Of a stretch of DNA of 64,000 nucleotides, positions 10,986-22,812 are shown piece by piece. Within the stretch, counting starts at the first letter, position 1. Each line of letters begins with the position of its first letter. The stretch comes from Protopterus annectens. Taxonomy: Eukaryota > Chordata > Ceratodontiformes > Protopteridae. The notes under the pieces are model-generated. The model saw only the letters and a program-made list of their open reading frames with translations, was not told the origin of the DNA and ran no database searches. A program made the position numbers and the translations under genes. The stretch covers positions 1,007,420,157 through 1,007,484,156 of the forward strand of contig NC_056747.1 of NCBI RefSeq assembly GCF_019279795.1. Reading direction: 5' to 3'.

Positions 10986-12570
10986 ACTATACAGTGTGGG
11001 TTGTAGATGGTGTCATCCCACCAGCGAGGGATACATGATTGCTCTGGAGCATATAGTCCACATGTTGGTGATGAACAGGTGCAGCATATTGTCACCACTT
11101 GTGGGAGTGGTAACAAGTTGTTCCATAGCAATGCAGGGAATGAATGATAAGACACCTTCAGATAGGGTCTTGCAGCTAAAATAATGCTCACACTGTATGT
11201 TTGGGTAGTTGCAGTACAACCATATTATGGTGTGTGTAGAGACTGTCATATTCCCAGTGTTGTCAGGAAGGCCAAGTGGGTTTCCTGGGTATGGGAGTGT
11301 GGTGTGTGCCTGGCTATGAACCTGAAGGCAGTCTAACCCACTGTGTGTTGCACATGGAGAGGCTCTGATGCTTTATGCAGTGCCATCAACCTGGGGGTGT
11401 GTGTATCTGAGGTGCCTTTGGATACATCCCCCCTGTTCTGTTTTGGTGCATGTGTAGGGGATGACAAGCATGGTATCAGGAATGACCTGGCACTGATGGT
11501 GTGCACCTGGGAGCCTTGTACCAGGAGTCTGTTACTGCATGGATATTGCTGTACCCCATGCTAAGGACAGTTTCCACTGCATGTATCTTGAGGTTTACAC
11601 TGCTGCTATTGAGTAGCATTGCTATTAGTGTCCCATCCCGTGTGATACCTGTGTAGGTGGCTATGTAATGTCAGCCTTGCATACAAAGGCCGTATGTGTG
11701 TAGCAACAGCCTCTGCCAATATACAATGGCCCATGGGTGACAGGTGCAAGCTGTCCCAAGCAAAGCAATGTGGCATGTCCAGCATGTAATCCCTCACTGA
11801 CAGGCATTGGATCCCCTTTGGATGTCACTGAAAGATATGTTAAGTGCAGAAACCGATGATCCTGTCTACATATTGTGGCAGCATTCATGGTGAGGGTGAG
11901 ATGCTACCCAAAGCCAGGGTCATACCAGCCTGTGCCACAACCTCAGAGAGCCCCTCCATGTCCCCTAACATGTAGTCCAGGGAGGTGCGTCTGAGGTTAT
12001 ACACACTGGCACAGACAATGACTGAGTCATACTGCTACATGCCTTGGAGTGACTGCTTTGCTTGTGTTATGTGGTGGATCATAGTGCCCGACGGGCAGCT
12101 CAGTGTGACTGTCACCTTGTTCAGCCTGGGAGCAGGACCACCGTGTACGTGTCAATAGAGGTATCTCATACAACCATAGCAGGTGTGTTGTCTAGCCGTA
12201 TGGCCTGACACTGTTTGGCACACAGGCTTTGTGAGCTATGTGTTGCATGTGCTGTGCTCTGGCGTAATGTTTGCTTGTGTGTCTGCTTTGCAGGTGTCAG
12301 CTGCTCAGGCAGGATGCTATTCTAAGACCCCAATAATGTACCTGTGTGTGTCTGTGTTTGGATTGTGGTTGTGGCAGGTCTATGGGAGACTGGTACTGTA
12401 TTCACTGTAGTATTGCACCCCACCTGACAGGGAATGCCAGTGCTGTGTAAACAGAGCTTAGCCCCCAGTTTGGCTATGTGGTTGCATCTCTCACATGTGT
12501 TGTACATGTATGGGAAGGGGAGAGGGTTGTCTGTGTACATGAGGCAGCTGTAACATTGCCACATGACTCA
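10986..12570 (-). mobile_element. CR1-like LINE copy D, minus strand, 3'-truncated
   Basis: Read on the minus strand from about 12570. First comes an ORF1 cysteine motif (CYSCLMYTDNPLPFPYMYNT then CERCNHIAKL, 12564-12450), a zinc-knuckle-like element also seen in copy E at 30880-31000. An esterase-like region follows (SLDYMLG-like near 11980). Its end (WDSLHLSPMGHCILAEA, near 11700-11760) matches the ORF1 tail of copy C. The endonuclease runs from about 11590 to 11010 (VTDSWYKAPRCTP-like, then NYPNIQCEHYFSC and MEQLVTTPTSGDNML). It stops near 10990, before the second half of the endonuclease, so the RT is missing. Several stops and shifts are present. It is useful because it preserves the 5' part that copy C lacks. 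Confidence 0.8.
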
Positions 12571-14294
12571 CAAATTCACCAACTGGACCTGAGAGTAGAT
12601 CGACAGGTGACCTTTGCACATGCTACCATAGCATTGTGACTCCCATACTAAGTAACGACACATAGGGCCAATGGGGAACAAGGTACTCAAGGTGACTATG
12701 TGAGGGTGTAGTGCTCCTGAATTGTTAGTGCTGGCATATATGAATGCTGTCTTGAGCAAATGTGAGGTAAGTCATATGCAATGTGTTACAGGCAAGCTAC
12801 ATGCAAACAGGACAAACAGTGACATTCTGTCAAGTGACACATGGACATCAGTACAGTAAGCAACACAGATGTCACTAGGGATCCACAGAGGCACTGTATA
12901 TCTGCACCGCAGGTGGAATCAGTGTTTCAGGAACATAACAGGCAAACATGCATACAAACAAAGCTACAGTCAGCAGGCCTGTATGTAGACTATGCTACAA
13001 CAAACAAGGTGTACGACTTCCAGTATGTAACAGTGCATATATGCAGGCACTCTAAGCCAGTACCCAGACACTCCCAGGTCAGACGGGCTGGGTCCAGCCG
13101 CAACCCCCACAAGTGTATAGACCACGTACCTTCGTAATGTTGAATAACTGGCCTGATACCCAAGTGCTCATACCTGTAATAATACACATGTCAAATAACA
13201 GATACTGAGCCCTCACTCAGCAGTTCCAGATGTAGTATGATGTATGCTACCTGTCCTGGCACCTCAGTATCCTTGACATCTATGGACACTCTCCCTCCTG
13301 TCATAGTTAGTTCTGTGTTTTGGTGCTGTTATGCATGGTATGAGGTGTGACCTTGTAGTGCTATTGTGCTCTTGTGAGCCCTGAACCTGTTGTGTAGTAC
13401 TGCACAGATATCAACATCCTGAAACATCTGCATTGCAGAGTCGTGTGTGGACAGCATGCAACTCGCAGTTGACATGGCCATCATTGAGTATCAATATGTA
13501 CGTTGTTGTTTCCCCTGTGCTACCTATGTAGGTGGCCATCCCTTCACAGCCTCACCACCAGTATGCAAAGATGTGCAGACAGAATACTGTGGTAATTAGT
13601 ATGGGTGTACAAAACAATACAATGACATTCATACTGTAACTGCATCAGGCATGCTGGTATATACCCACAATGCTATAATTACACTGTACTGTTGTCAACA
13701 TCATACTATTACAATACGTCTATGTAGTCACCCTGTGCATCAGCACCATGTTAACCTGTTCCTGCACCAATTTTACAGATTGTAGGAGGTGGCACAGTTT
13801 CATCATATGCACAGGGTGTGTACCTGGTATGCCTGAGTCTGCCACTGATACAACCAATTGACATGTCTGTGTGTGTGTGTTGCTGAGGGACAGCAGTACA
13901 AGATGGGGCAATGTTGATGCAGTGTGTGCATGTATGCGGTAGCCCTAGGTGTTATCACTTTGCATGTGTGTATGAATGCACACAGTCCCACCTCATGGCT
14001 ACCATATACAGGTGTTTGTGGACAGCCACAGACTATACCTGCCAGGACATACAGATCACTGTCTGTGGCCACAGACAAGGTACCTGTGCCTGGCAGGGGT
14101 GCTATGGACCATATCAGGTACCAAGCCAGACTGGGTACTGTCATCAGAAGCAGGTGTTCATTGACTGGAGACAGGTCCCTGTTGGGACTGTCCAGCACCA
14201 CGTGCACGTGGTCTCCTGGGGCGGTCTGATGACAGCACAGACCCAGCATTGCTGGGGCTGCTGCTGGCATATGTGAGCGGCCGTGGCCCTGTTG
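12571..14294. other. No gene recognised
   Basis: CpG-poor TG/CA-rich sequence with short open stretches on both strands (for example 12841-13137 plus). None resembles a known family, and codon content follows the background CA/TG bias. It lies just downstream of the stop of the minus-strand Myb-like gene, so part may be that gene's 3' region or other Harbinger-internal DNA. Confidence 0.4.
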
Positions 14295-15011
14295 TCATCT
14301 GCAATGGCTGCCAGCTGCTGCTGTTGCTGGCATACGGCCATGTCGATGCCTCAACCGTCCACCATTGCCCTGGCTCATGGACATATAGTTGTGGAACAGA
14401 TCTAATGTGTCCCCCCAACATCTGTCAATGACCTCGGTGAAGTTGCAGATGGCAGCTGCAACATCACGCATACTGTCACTCATGGCTGTGCGACATGCTC
14501 TCAGCTCCCTCAGACCCTGTCTGGTGTACTGTTCCATACGTGACTGTGCCTGAATTACAGCCCGAAACATAGCTGGAGTTGAAAGACCTCTGTGGGCATG
14601 TCTGACAGGGGCGATACGCCCACGGATGCTCCCACGAGAACCCATGGATGTCTGCCTGTGTGGTATCGTGTCAGGGCCCTGGCCATGGCTGCAGTGTGGG
14701 GATGCATGTGCCACCGGTACCACATTACCCTGGTCAATGCCTACTGTATCCTGTCCATCACCTAGGGACATTGGTGACAAAGGATGTATTGGCAGGATGA
14801 CTGTACGCATTGATGGGGTCGACAGCTGTGTAGTGTCAATTGGCTGACCAATGACGGTCCCTGGCATACCTACCTGTGCCATTACACAGGTATCATCATC
14901 ACTATCCACAGCAGCTGATTCAGGTTCCCTGCTGCATGACACCAGAGCAGCACCAGAACCTGTGGGAGTAAGACAGGAAACACAGTTTACAATGTGTACA
15001 CAATGCCACCA

Positions 15012-15230
15012 CTGATGCACACATGCACACATGGGCACATGCACACATGCACACATGGGCACACATGGGCACATGCACACATGCACACATGCACACATGC
15101 ACATATGGGCAGATGCACACATGCACACATGTGCACATGCACACATGGGCACATACACACATGCACACATGCATACATGCACACATGGGCACATGCACAC
15201 ATGCACACATGGGCATATGCACACACCTCA
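15012..15230. repeat. CACATG-rich minisatellite (about 12-bp unit)
   Basis: Many short variants of GCACACATGG and GCACACATGC repeat for about 215 bp. The array lies in the intron between exons 2 and 3 of the minus-strand Myb-like gene. It creates long open frames rich in His/Thr/Met (plus) or Cys/Val/Met (minus) that are repeat artefacts. Confidence 0.9.
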
Positions 15231-15352
15231 GTATATGAGATATCAACCCACAGACACAAACACACCTGCAATCAAACACATAGCACTACTGCTTCAGCCT
15301 ATTATTACTATTAGTATACAGAGTAGTGAAGGTAATGGTATTACACACTCAC

Positions 15353-15391
15353 CAGCATGGATAGGCTGCCTTGCTGTTACACCAGAGGGAC
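15353..15391 (-). other. 39-nt internal exon of the Myb-like gene
   Basis: On the minus strand the sequence reads CTCTTTTCCGCAG, then 39 nt, then GTGAGTGTG: strong acceptor and donor on either side of a 13-codon piece. The length is a multiple of three, and with exon 1 ending GAA G and exon 3 starting GT TCT GGT the three exons join without a stop in the exon 2 phase. No expression evidence is available. Confidence 0.6.
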
Positions 15392-16027
15392 CTGCGGAAA
15401 AGAGACATTTATCGTCAGTGGGCACAACTGTGCCATTGATACTGTGGGCATGTTACAGTTCAGTAGTGCAACAGTTAGCTTCCACAGGTGTACTGCAGAT
15501 AATGAGGTTATCACTAATGCACAATAATTACCAAGATAACAGCTACAAATTGAGGACACACCCCACATATGCATAACCTAACAGTGTACAGAATGGTCAC
15601 TATACACATGGCATGTTACCTTCACGCTCTGTGTCCTGCTGCTGTGTGGCTCCAGCCTCCATCATTACACATGCTGTTGTTGTTGCTGCTGTGCTGGAGC
15701 CACAACACTCAGGAGTAGTCCCTCCAGTCTGGTGAGGGGGGGATGTCTAGCCACCCCATCACCTGTGGCAAGCTGCTGCCTGTGGATATCCGACGCATGC
15801 TGATGGACATTTCTAATTAAATCACTGCAGTGATGGCGTACCTGCTCATATGTCCGGTTATGTGTGCCTATGTCATTTACCCGATGGACCAGGTCTTGCC
15901 ACAGTGCAGCCCTCTCCTGCTGGTTCTGGCTGGTGCGGGAAAAGAGTACAGCGAAATCCCACACCAGGCTCTGGTGTATCTCCTCCTCCTCTGCAGCGGA
16001 GTAGACTGGGTTCCGCTGGTGAACCAT

Positions 16028-17472
16028 GGCCCTGAAAAGGAGAAGGGAAATATGTCAGCAATATCTGTCAGCAGACTATAGCACACATAATACACATTAT
16101 ACTTGACTACAGTGATATAACTTAGGCACCATATATAGCATCTGCCTGTCTATTGGGGGATACACATGTACATGACCAGATATCAGTGCTCATCTGACAA
16201 CTGTGCAACAGTACCTGGCACACTCCATACAACAGACTAGTATACTGCAGCAGTCAATGCACTGTTTCAGGTACAATACACAATCTCACACTGGGGGGTT
16301 GAATCAAGGTACCGTATGGGGAACATTATCAGCCCTTGCAGTGCACACAATGCATGTTACATATTTCACTGGTAATGCACACTACTCTTACTTGCCATAA
16401 CCCTACCTACACCACAGTGACATACAGGGTAACACAGCACAACATATGGCAATGTATTATGTGTTGATCGCAATACCCCACACACCTGTCTCTGGCCTCA
16501 CACCAAGGACACACACTACCATGACAGACAGACAGTCATGGCGAGCAATCACACCAGTACACAACATGCACCCAGTCACTAGCACACTCATTCCACCTCA
16601 CATATTCCGTTTGCAATGTGTTAATGGGTGTGCATTGTGTCCTAAGTAGGTAGTGTGCTTTTGGGCCTGGGCCTACAGCAGCATACTGTTACGCTACCCT
16701 GCCCCTTGTGACACGTGTTATGATCGTACCTGCTCCTTACAAACAGTTAAACAGGGTGACTCATATGGCATATTACCTATCAGCATAATATTCAGCAGAG
16801 GTATGTCTGACATCTACTCATGGGGAGCCTTGCTTCTTAATTCTGTGTGGTCTACTACAGGGTATATCATATCTGGGTAGGGTCCCGTACCTCCACCATG
16901 TGCTCTATACTGCAGTGACAAGGATGACAGACATAGGTAATTTGTGTTGTGGATGTTGGAGGTGTTACCATGGTTGGGAGACAACTGTCATGGGTGTGAC
17001 CGAACTATGTATATCCAGCAGTGGTAACCTCTATGTAGGTAGTCTGTGTGCGCTCTGTGGTGTTTGAGTGCATTGACACAGTTACTTGCATATGTCTGTG
17101 TCCTTCACCATATCTGTAGCTGTCATGGAGGTACATACAGTGTAGGACATTGTGGGGTGTGGAGGGGTACAGTGACCTACATGTCCATATCTGACACACC
17201 ATGTCCGCTGACACATTCCATTTACAGGTATTACAGGACTAGTGTGCCACTGTGTATATCAATGTGGAGCCTATTGTACACTTGTTGACCCTGTTCCCCC
17301 CTGACACATGCAGTGGTCGGCAGGCATGTACATATGTGGTGGCTACTGGTGTCAGTGTTTTTGAATGGGGTATGGTACTCCAGTATCCACACTGGTGTTC
17401 ACTCCATGCCTGTGACACCAGGCACCTGTAGCAAGACATCTGCACACATGTGCCTCACACAGTCTATATATG

Positions 17473-17476
<4 letters not shown>
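16028..17476. other. No gene recognised (5' side of the Myb-like gene)
   Basis: About 1.4 kb upstream of the Myb-like gene start. It is CpG-poor, with short open stretches lacking motifs. If the Harbinger element extends this way, its terminus could lie here, but no inverted repeat matching the first kilobase was evident by eye. Confidence 0.4.
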
Positions 17477-17531
<55 letters not shown>

Positions 17532-17720
17532 TGATATATTTATATCTGTATACGGATATATATCTGTTTGTATATATGTATATAAAATATGTATATATAG
17601 ATGTAGATATATACATATAGATGTGGGGAGAGAGGGGGAGAGAGTGAGAGAGAGACACAGGGTGAGTGTGAGTGTGAGGGGATGGGACAGAGAGTGAGAG
17701 ATAGTCATATACAGACATAT
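17477..17720. repeat. (TA)n microsatellite with ATATAC- and GAGA-rich flank
   Basis: A pure TA tract spans roughly 17477-17527. It is followed by imperfect ATATATGTAT/ATACATATAG sequence and a purine stretch of GAGAGAG with GTGAGTGTGA (17620-17700). Open frames across it are low-complexity. Confidence 0.95.
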
Positions 17721-17825
17721 CTGTTGTCAGTCAGATCTATCTGTATATGTGTAAGTCTCTACAGATATCTATATATGTATGTGTGTATTACATATATCTG
17801 TACATACATATTCTACCAATCTCAA

Positions 17826-20650
17826 TGTCTGTGCAGTAAGTGAGAACCTGGTTCAAGGCTCCTGAGAGCACACCAGCGGTACCAGGCTATACCCCGTACC
17901 ATGCATTTTGGCCCCAGGACTCGGGACAAAACAAAAAGGGAGGGGGTGTGTCCATATTCATGGAGGACACACACACCTCCAGGTTAGTGGCAACACATGA
18001 AGCATCACAGACCATCCAGGTGCAGATAATCATAGGCAAAACTGCTATACAACTGGTAGCATGTTACAGACCACCCTCCCAATCTCAGGGACCACAGTCG
18101 GCCTTCCTGTAGACATTGGAGGATATGAATGTCCCACCACACACCATCATATCAGGATAGTGTGACTACCCTAACATACACTGGGTGCATTATTCTACCC
18201 CAAACACCCTAGCCCACAGGTTCCCGGAATTCACTATGTCAAATGCAATGGAACAGCTAGTCACCTCTCCCACAACAGGAGATAATATACTAGACCTGAT
18301 CATCACAAACATGGGGACAATGTGCTACACACTGGAAGTATACCCCTCACTAGTCACATCTGACCACAGACTAATCACCCTGGATATACATCTCCCACCT
18401 CCCCCACAACACAACAGACTACAGTGGGAAACCTCTCACATACCAACTTTACACATCTTATAACTGAGTTGGTATCCTTAATGCCCACTGAGCCAGTGTA
18501 ATCCACTTCCCACAATGCAGACACCCTCACTTATGCTTCTACAGACATCTCCAAGAATGCATGGATTATGCAATCACAAATGGAACCATGACCCTCTCCA
18601 CCAAGGGCAGGCATCCTGTCTGGTGGACCCCAGCATTGAACAAATTGTATAACAACAGATGGTAGCTACTGCACGGCAGAGCATACTTCCATAGAGCTAT
18701 GGCATCTCTCATCAGCATTAGTAGAAAGATAGGTTTTGTCGTACAAACATGCAAGGTCAACAATGAGAGGGACATCGCTATGGTCACTACAGATAACCAC
18801 AAGGCCTTCCTCTGCTATGTTACACACCTGGGTGGGTACCCTCAGTTGTGTTCACAGTTAGTTCACAGTGACATACGCTACACTGAACACACAGATAATG
18901 CCAATAGTCTGGCAGACAGGTTCAGTGCAGGTTTCTACACTCCCTAACCCACACATGTAGAATTACTTATCCCAGCTGACTGTAACCTCCCTGTCATCTC
19001 AGATGTCCAGCTGGGAACCACCCTCAGTGGAGCTGTAAACACAGCAGCAATGGGACCCAATGGTATTGCAGGTTGCATGCTATGTGAACTGCAAGAGGAG
19101 CTACACATGCACATTACATGCTATTTAGCTGTAGCCTTACTACAGCATATGTACCTGGACACTGGCATACAGCAACAGTAGTCCCACTCCACACAGGAGG
19201 CACCTCTACAGACCCTGGTAACTACCGCCCCATAAGCTTAACCAGCCTGGTCTGCAACACTATGGAAAGAATCATTATGGTACCCATACACAGAGACATT
19301 GGGGACTTAGACACTTGATCCCACCCGGTTTGGGTTTGTAGAGGGCAGATCCTGCCTTATGAACCTGGTTGACCTTTCAAATCAGTCACTATAGCCATTG
19401 CTGAGGACATAGCGGTCCATACAGCCTACCTGGACTTGCCTACAGCATTCGACACAATACCGCACTCTGCCATCATAGACATGATCAACAGCTGACATGT
19501 AAATCCATATGTCACATGATGGGTTGCAAACCAGCTAATGGATAGAAACCCTATAGTCAACCTCACTGGTGCCATGTCAGACTCAGAGCCAGTCACATGT
19601 GGTGTCCCACAGGGTCTGTCCTGGGACTGCTCATGTTCGGCATATCATTCTCAGATGTGGAAGCAGACATGGGAGGGTAGTGGCTGACAATGTTCAAAGA
19701 TGACTGCATACTAGGCGCCATAGGCGATACACCTGCTGACACATACATCCTACTGACAGGCCTCACAGACACCAACAACTGGTGGCGGAGTCATGGCCTG
19801 ACACTGCATGCCACGTAATGTATACTCATACCCTTTTGGACGGACAAGGTTCCTACATATTATCACATAGACAATAACCCACCGAGTACAGACAAAGTAA
19901 TCGGAGACCTGGTGACACTGTGCAATGCTAACCTCTCATTTGACACCCATGTTGCCGAAGTGGTTGGATGGACTTCCTACCTTGCCCACCTTATCATGAA
20001 GGGATTCACATCCACATCAAAAGGGGTCATTGTACCCTTATACTCCTCCCTTATCAGGCCCATGACTGTGTACTATGCCCAATTTGGTATGTACCTCACC
20101 TGGCACTTGCAACAGCTAGGGGGACCCCATGATTACATCACCAGGAGGATCAAGGGTCTGCAACAACTGTCATATGCTGCCATACTAACGTAACTCATGC
20201 TCTATTCCATAGCATACTGCCTACATAGGGGTGATCTGTGCCTGATGTAGTAGGCCATGTCCAATCTGGTAGTGATGGACATGTTCCACCTCATACAATC
20301 CAAATCCATCAGAAGCACGACAGCTACGGATTTAAACCTCAGCACACATATGAATAGGACATACTGTAGGGACAGATCCATCACTAAGAGGCTTCCCATA
20401 CTGTGGAACAGGATCCCAGTTCATGTTAGGCAGAGACCCTCACTGACACTCTCCATGTGCATTCTTGACAAGTGGATGGGAGATCATAGGTTTACAGCAG
20501 GGGTCTTCTCTGTGTCACTACTAGACAGAGGCACAGTACACTAATGGTATTATGTAGGGGGGTCTTCACTGTGTCACTACTATACAGAGGCGCAGGTTTC
20601 TAAATCTATTCTATACACTGTCTGCAGATAGCCTAGTACTAAACTATGCC
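17826..20650 (+). mobile_element. CR1-like LINE copy F, degenerate
   Basis: It starts in the endonuclease just after the TA-rich tract (TWFKAPESTPAVPGYTPYHAF, then GGGVSIFMEDTHTSRL, ACYRPPSQSQGPQSAFL, NILDLIITNMGTM and SDHRLITLDIHL), about 17826-18410. Next come the linker and RT: VPLHTGGTSTDPGNYRPIS near 19180-19240, TAYLDLPTAFDTIPH near 19420-19460, CGVPQGLSWDCSCS-like motif B near 19600, FKDDCILGAI in place of FADDCKLGAI near 19690, and SSLIRPMTVYYAQFGMYL near 20050. The C-terminus TLSMCILDKWMGDHRF is near 20440-20490. The 3' end is near 20650 (ATAGCCTAGTACTAAACTAT). It has multiple stops and shifts and lost catalytic Asp spacing. A partial repeat of the C-terminal end occurs at 20545-20600. 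Confidence 0.85.
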
Positions 20651-20770
20651 ACTGTGAAACTATATCTGTCTATGTATTTCTACATCCCTCTCTATCTATG
20701 TATACACATATGCATATTATATATATGTATATACATACATATCTCGATATACATACGTATACACATGTTT

Positions 20771-20771
20771 T

Positions 20772-20839
<68 letters not shown>

Positions 20840-20842
20840 TAC
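20771..20842. repeat. (TA)n microsatellite
   Basis: About 70 bp of almost pure alternating TA, preceded by imperfect ATATGTATAC motifs. It lies just 3' of CR1-like copy F, as the TA tract at 17477 lies just 5' of it. Confidence 0.95.
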
Positions 20843-21184
20843 TTTTTAGTTCCACATATGTATACACACAGTAACATACTGCTGAACACCCATTACTGTA
20901 CCACCTACTTGTACATTGCACTACAACCTACATTGCTATGTGCACATAGCTACCATCACATACATATGTATGTGAAGCCTTCAGTGACAGTTTCAGTATG
21001 TCCCCGTCCCTATGCACATCTTCATATACATAGATACAGACCAATAACACATCTGGAGGGTTCACAGTATGTAGAGTATTATAGTAGTACTTTACATTAC
21101 CTGTGTTTGTTGCAGCTGTTTGTGTAGGCTTGCAGTTGCTTGGCCTGCTGTCTGCCTCTTTGCTTTGTTGTTTCAGGTTTGTTA

Positions 21185-21192
21185 TTTCTTTC

Positions 21193-21268
<76 letters not shown>

Positions 21269-21295
21269 TTTTTTTGTTTTCTCTCTCTCTCTCTA
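21185..21295. repeat. (TTTC)n microsatellite with T run and CT tail
   Basis: About 20 copies of TTTC, then a short T run, TTTTCTCTCTCTCTCT and CTACCTCC. The reverse strand gives a spurious Lys/Glu/Arg-repeat reading frame. Confidence 0.95.
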
Positions 21296-22575
21296 CCTCC
21301 AGCAGGTGCAATGACAGTATTGCATGTGTGGACTGGGAGTACAAGATGCTTTTGTAGGTATCTGCACATGTCCATGTGATGGCCTCTGCACCATTTGTTA
21401 GCCAGCATTTACTAATTGCATGCAGCCTGTTGTGTAGTGATTGCAGTTCTCACTGTGATTACAGGCCTGTGCTATAAAAAGGTCTGTTAGGTAGGCATAG
21501 CCCTTTCAGATTATCAGGGTGGGGACCATGCTGGTTTGCTGTGGACACTGTTCTGTGAGTGTAAGGGTTGGTATGTCTCTCATATTTCAGGCTGTGTTGT
21601 AGACAATGCAATGCATGTTGTTCTGTAAGCTGAGTATTCCTTCCTCCAGTGTCCTGTTTTCTGTGTGTATGTAAACTGACACCTACGACTAGTAATACTG
21701 TGTATATGGATGTGTGTGCTTTCCTGTGGGGATTGTGGTGTACCTGGTATATAGCAGTGGCTCTTGCAATCTGTTGCTATGGCTTCACTATTTGGCCTTT
21801 ACATTCACTCCTTGTATGCCTGCTAGGTGTCTTTCCTGTTATGTGTTGCTATGGCTTTCCTATTTTCCATTTACATTCACAGCTTGTAATGCTTGCTAAA
21901 TCTGTTTGGCCAGCAATTCCCTATGTGTTTGTTGTGGTAGGGTGTTACTGCATGCAGTATGGTCTGGCCATGGTGTGGGCCTTGACACTTACAGGGGTAT
22001 TTGATCATGCTGCTGAGCAGGCCTCAGATACTCTCCGGTGCATCTTTTATCAGCCTCATGGAATGGTACATAGGAGTGGGTTACTCCAGTGACATATTCT
22101 AATACTCTGCAGTTGTGACTGTGGGTTATTTCAAGCATATGTATTAGTACACCATTTGTGCCGTGCAGGTGGTGCATGCCTTTAGTCAGTCATACTTACC
22201 ATTGCATGTGTAGTTACACCTTTCTGCCTACTGTTAGTACATTTGGCAGGGTGTCAGTGGGGCATAGTTGACATTTGTTTTCACATCAGGGACATCCCTG
22301 TAACTCAGTCACAGTTGCTATGTCTGAACTCTTAACTATTCAACTATGGCTGTGTTTATCCTGCTCTGAGTATGTGTGTGGCTTGCCAGATGCTACTGTG
22401 ACATTATTACCTAGTAGCTACCAACTAGCATGACTATTTCTCAGCACACAGTACTATTTTACAAATCCACTAGATTTGACAGTAAATATACATGACATGC
22501 TTTGTGTACTAGACTTGTATATTCCCTTTACATTAATTCCTACTATTTTATGATATATTTCTTTCAGCACAATGT
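21296..22575. other. No gene recognised
   Basis: T/G-rich on the plus strand. An open stretch at 21649-22092 is Cys/Leu/Tyr-rich without motifs, and its composition follows the local base bias. I treat it as non-coding. Confidence 0.4.
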
Positions 22576-22585
22576 TCTTGTATAG

Positions 22586-22642
22586 CACTCATGGCTTAGT
22601 GGTAAGTCATGCAGACTAGTGTTTCCTGGGTTCGAGACTGAG
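22586..22642 (+). repeat. tRNA-like sequence (pol III A/B-box pair)
   Basis: CATGGCTTAGTGGTAAGTCA is followed about 25 bp later by CTGGGTTCGAGACTGAGG. TGGCTTAGTGG fits the A-box consensus and GGTTCGAGACT the B-box consensus of tRNA genes and tRNA-derived SINEs. The stems do not form a clean cloverleaf, so I call it tRNA-derived rather than a functional tRNA. Confidence 0.6.
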
Positions 22643-22689
22643 GGAGGTATTTTATTTTGCTGCTGAGAAAACTGCAGGCCTTGTTATTC

Positions 22690-22812
22690 ATAGTGGCTAA
22701 GGCACTTTTAAGCAGTTGTAAGTGGGTTAGCGCTGGTTTGCACAGAGGTCACGCATGCGCACAGAAGCACACACCCGCTTACTACTGCTTAAAAGTGCTT
22801 ACTCTCGCGCAC
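22690..22812. repeat. Imperfect inverted repeat around a CpG-containing GCATGCGC core
   Basis: The left arm contains GGCACTTTTAAGCAGTTGTA. The right arm, read in reverse, contains AAGCACTTTTAAGCAGTAGT. Between them is CACGCATGCGCACAGAAGCA. The arms share about 20 bp and less exact flanks. CpG sites survive here, unlike in the surrounding decayed DNA. It may be a terminus or subterminal region of the Harbinger-like element whose Myb-like gene lies at 23391-25403. Confidence 0.55.

Larger units (their letters stand above)
14295..16027 (-). pseudogene. Harbinger Myb/SANT-like accessory gene, three exons
   Basis: Probable DNA-binding partner of a Harbinger transposase, which in known systems binds the element and brings the transposase to it. 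Exon 1 (16027 to 15620) starts MVHQRNPVYSAAEEEEIHQS. Its helix-rich pattern WQDLVHRVNDIG..NRTYEQVRHHCSDL fits the Myb/SANT-like domain of these proteins. It ends after a Gln run at a GAAG/GTAACA donor. Exon 2 is 39 nt (15391-15353). Exon 3 starts at 14959 after a pyrimidine-rich CTTACTCCCACAG acceptor and runs to the stop at 14295. It encodes an acidic stretch (ESAAVDSDDDT) and a late helix (QYTRQGLRELRACRTAMSDS) that could dimerise. Exons 1-2-3 join in one phase, but exon 1's main frame stops (TAA near 15665) just before the donor, so a small shift lies near the Gln codons. The transposase at 782-1744 is a candidate partner. Confidence 0.75.

Noticed and set aside
13803-14431. Several minus- and plus-strand open frames, one Gln-rich, overlapping the Myb-like gene's last exon
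   Set aside because: They are alternative frames of the exon and its 3' flank in CA/TG-rich sequence.
14994-15576. His/Thr-rich (plus) and Cys/Val/Met-rich (minus) open frames
   Set aside because: They arise from the CACATG-type minisatellite in the intron of the Myb-like gene.
17464-17720. Ile/Tyr-repeat open frames here and at 20654-21127, 62975-63583
   Set aside because: They translate TA, TG and TATG microsatellites.
20928-21408. Lys/Glu/Arg-repeat protein
   Set aside because: It is the reverse strand of the TTTC microsatellite.
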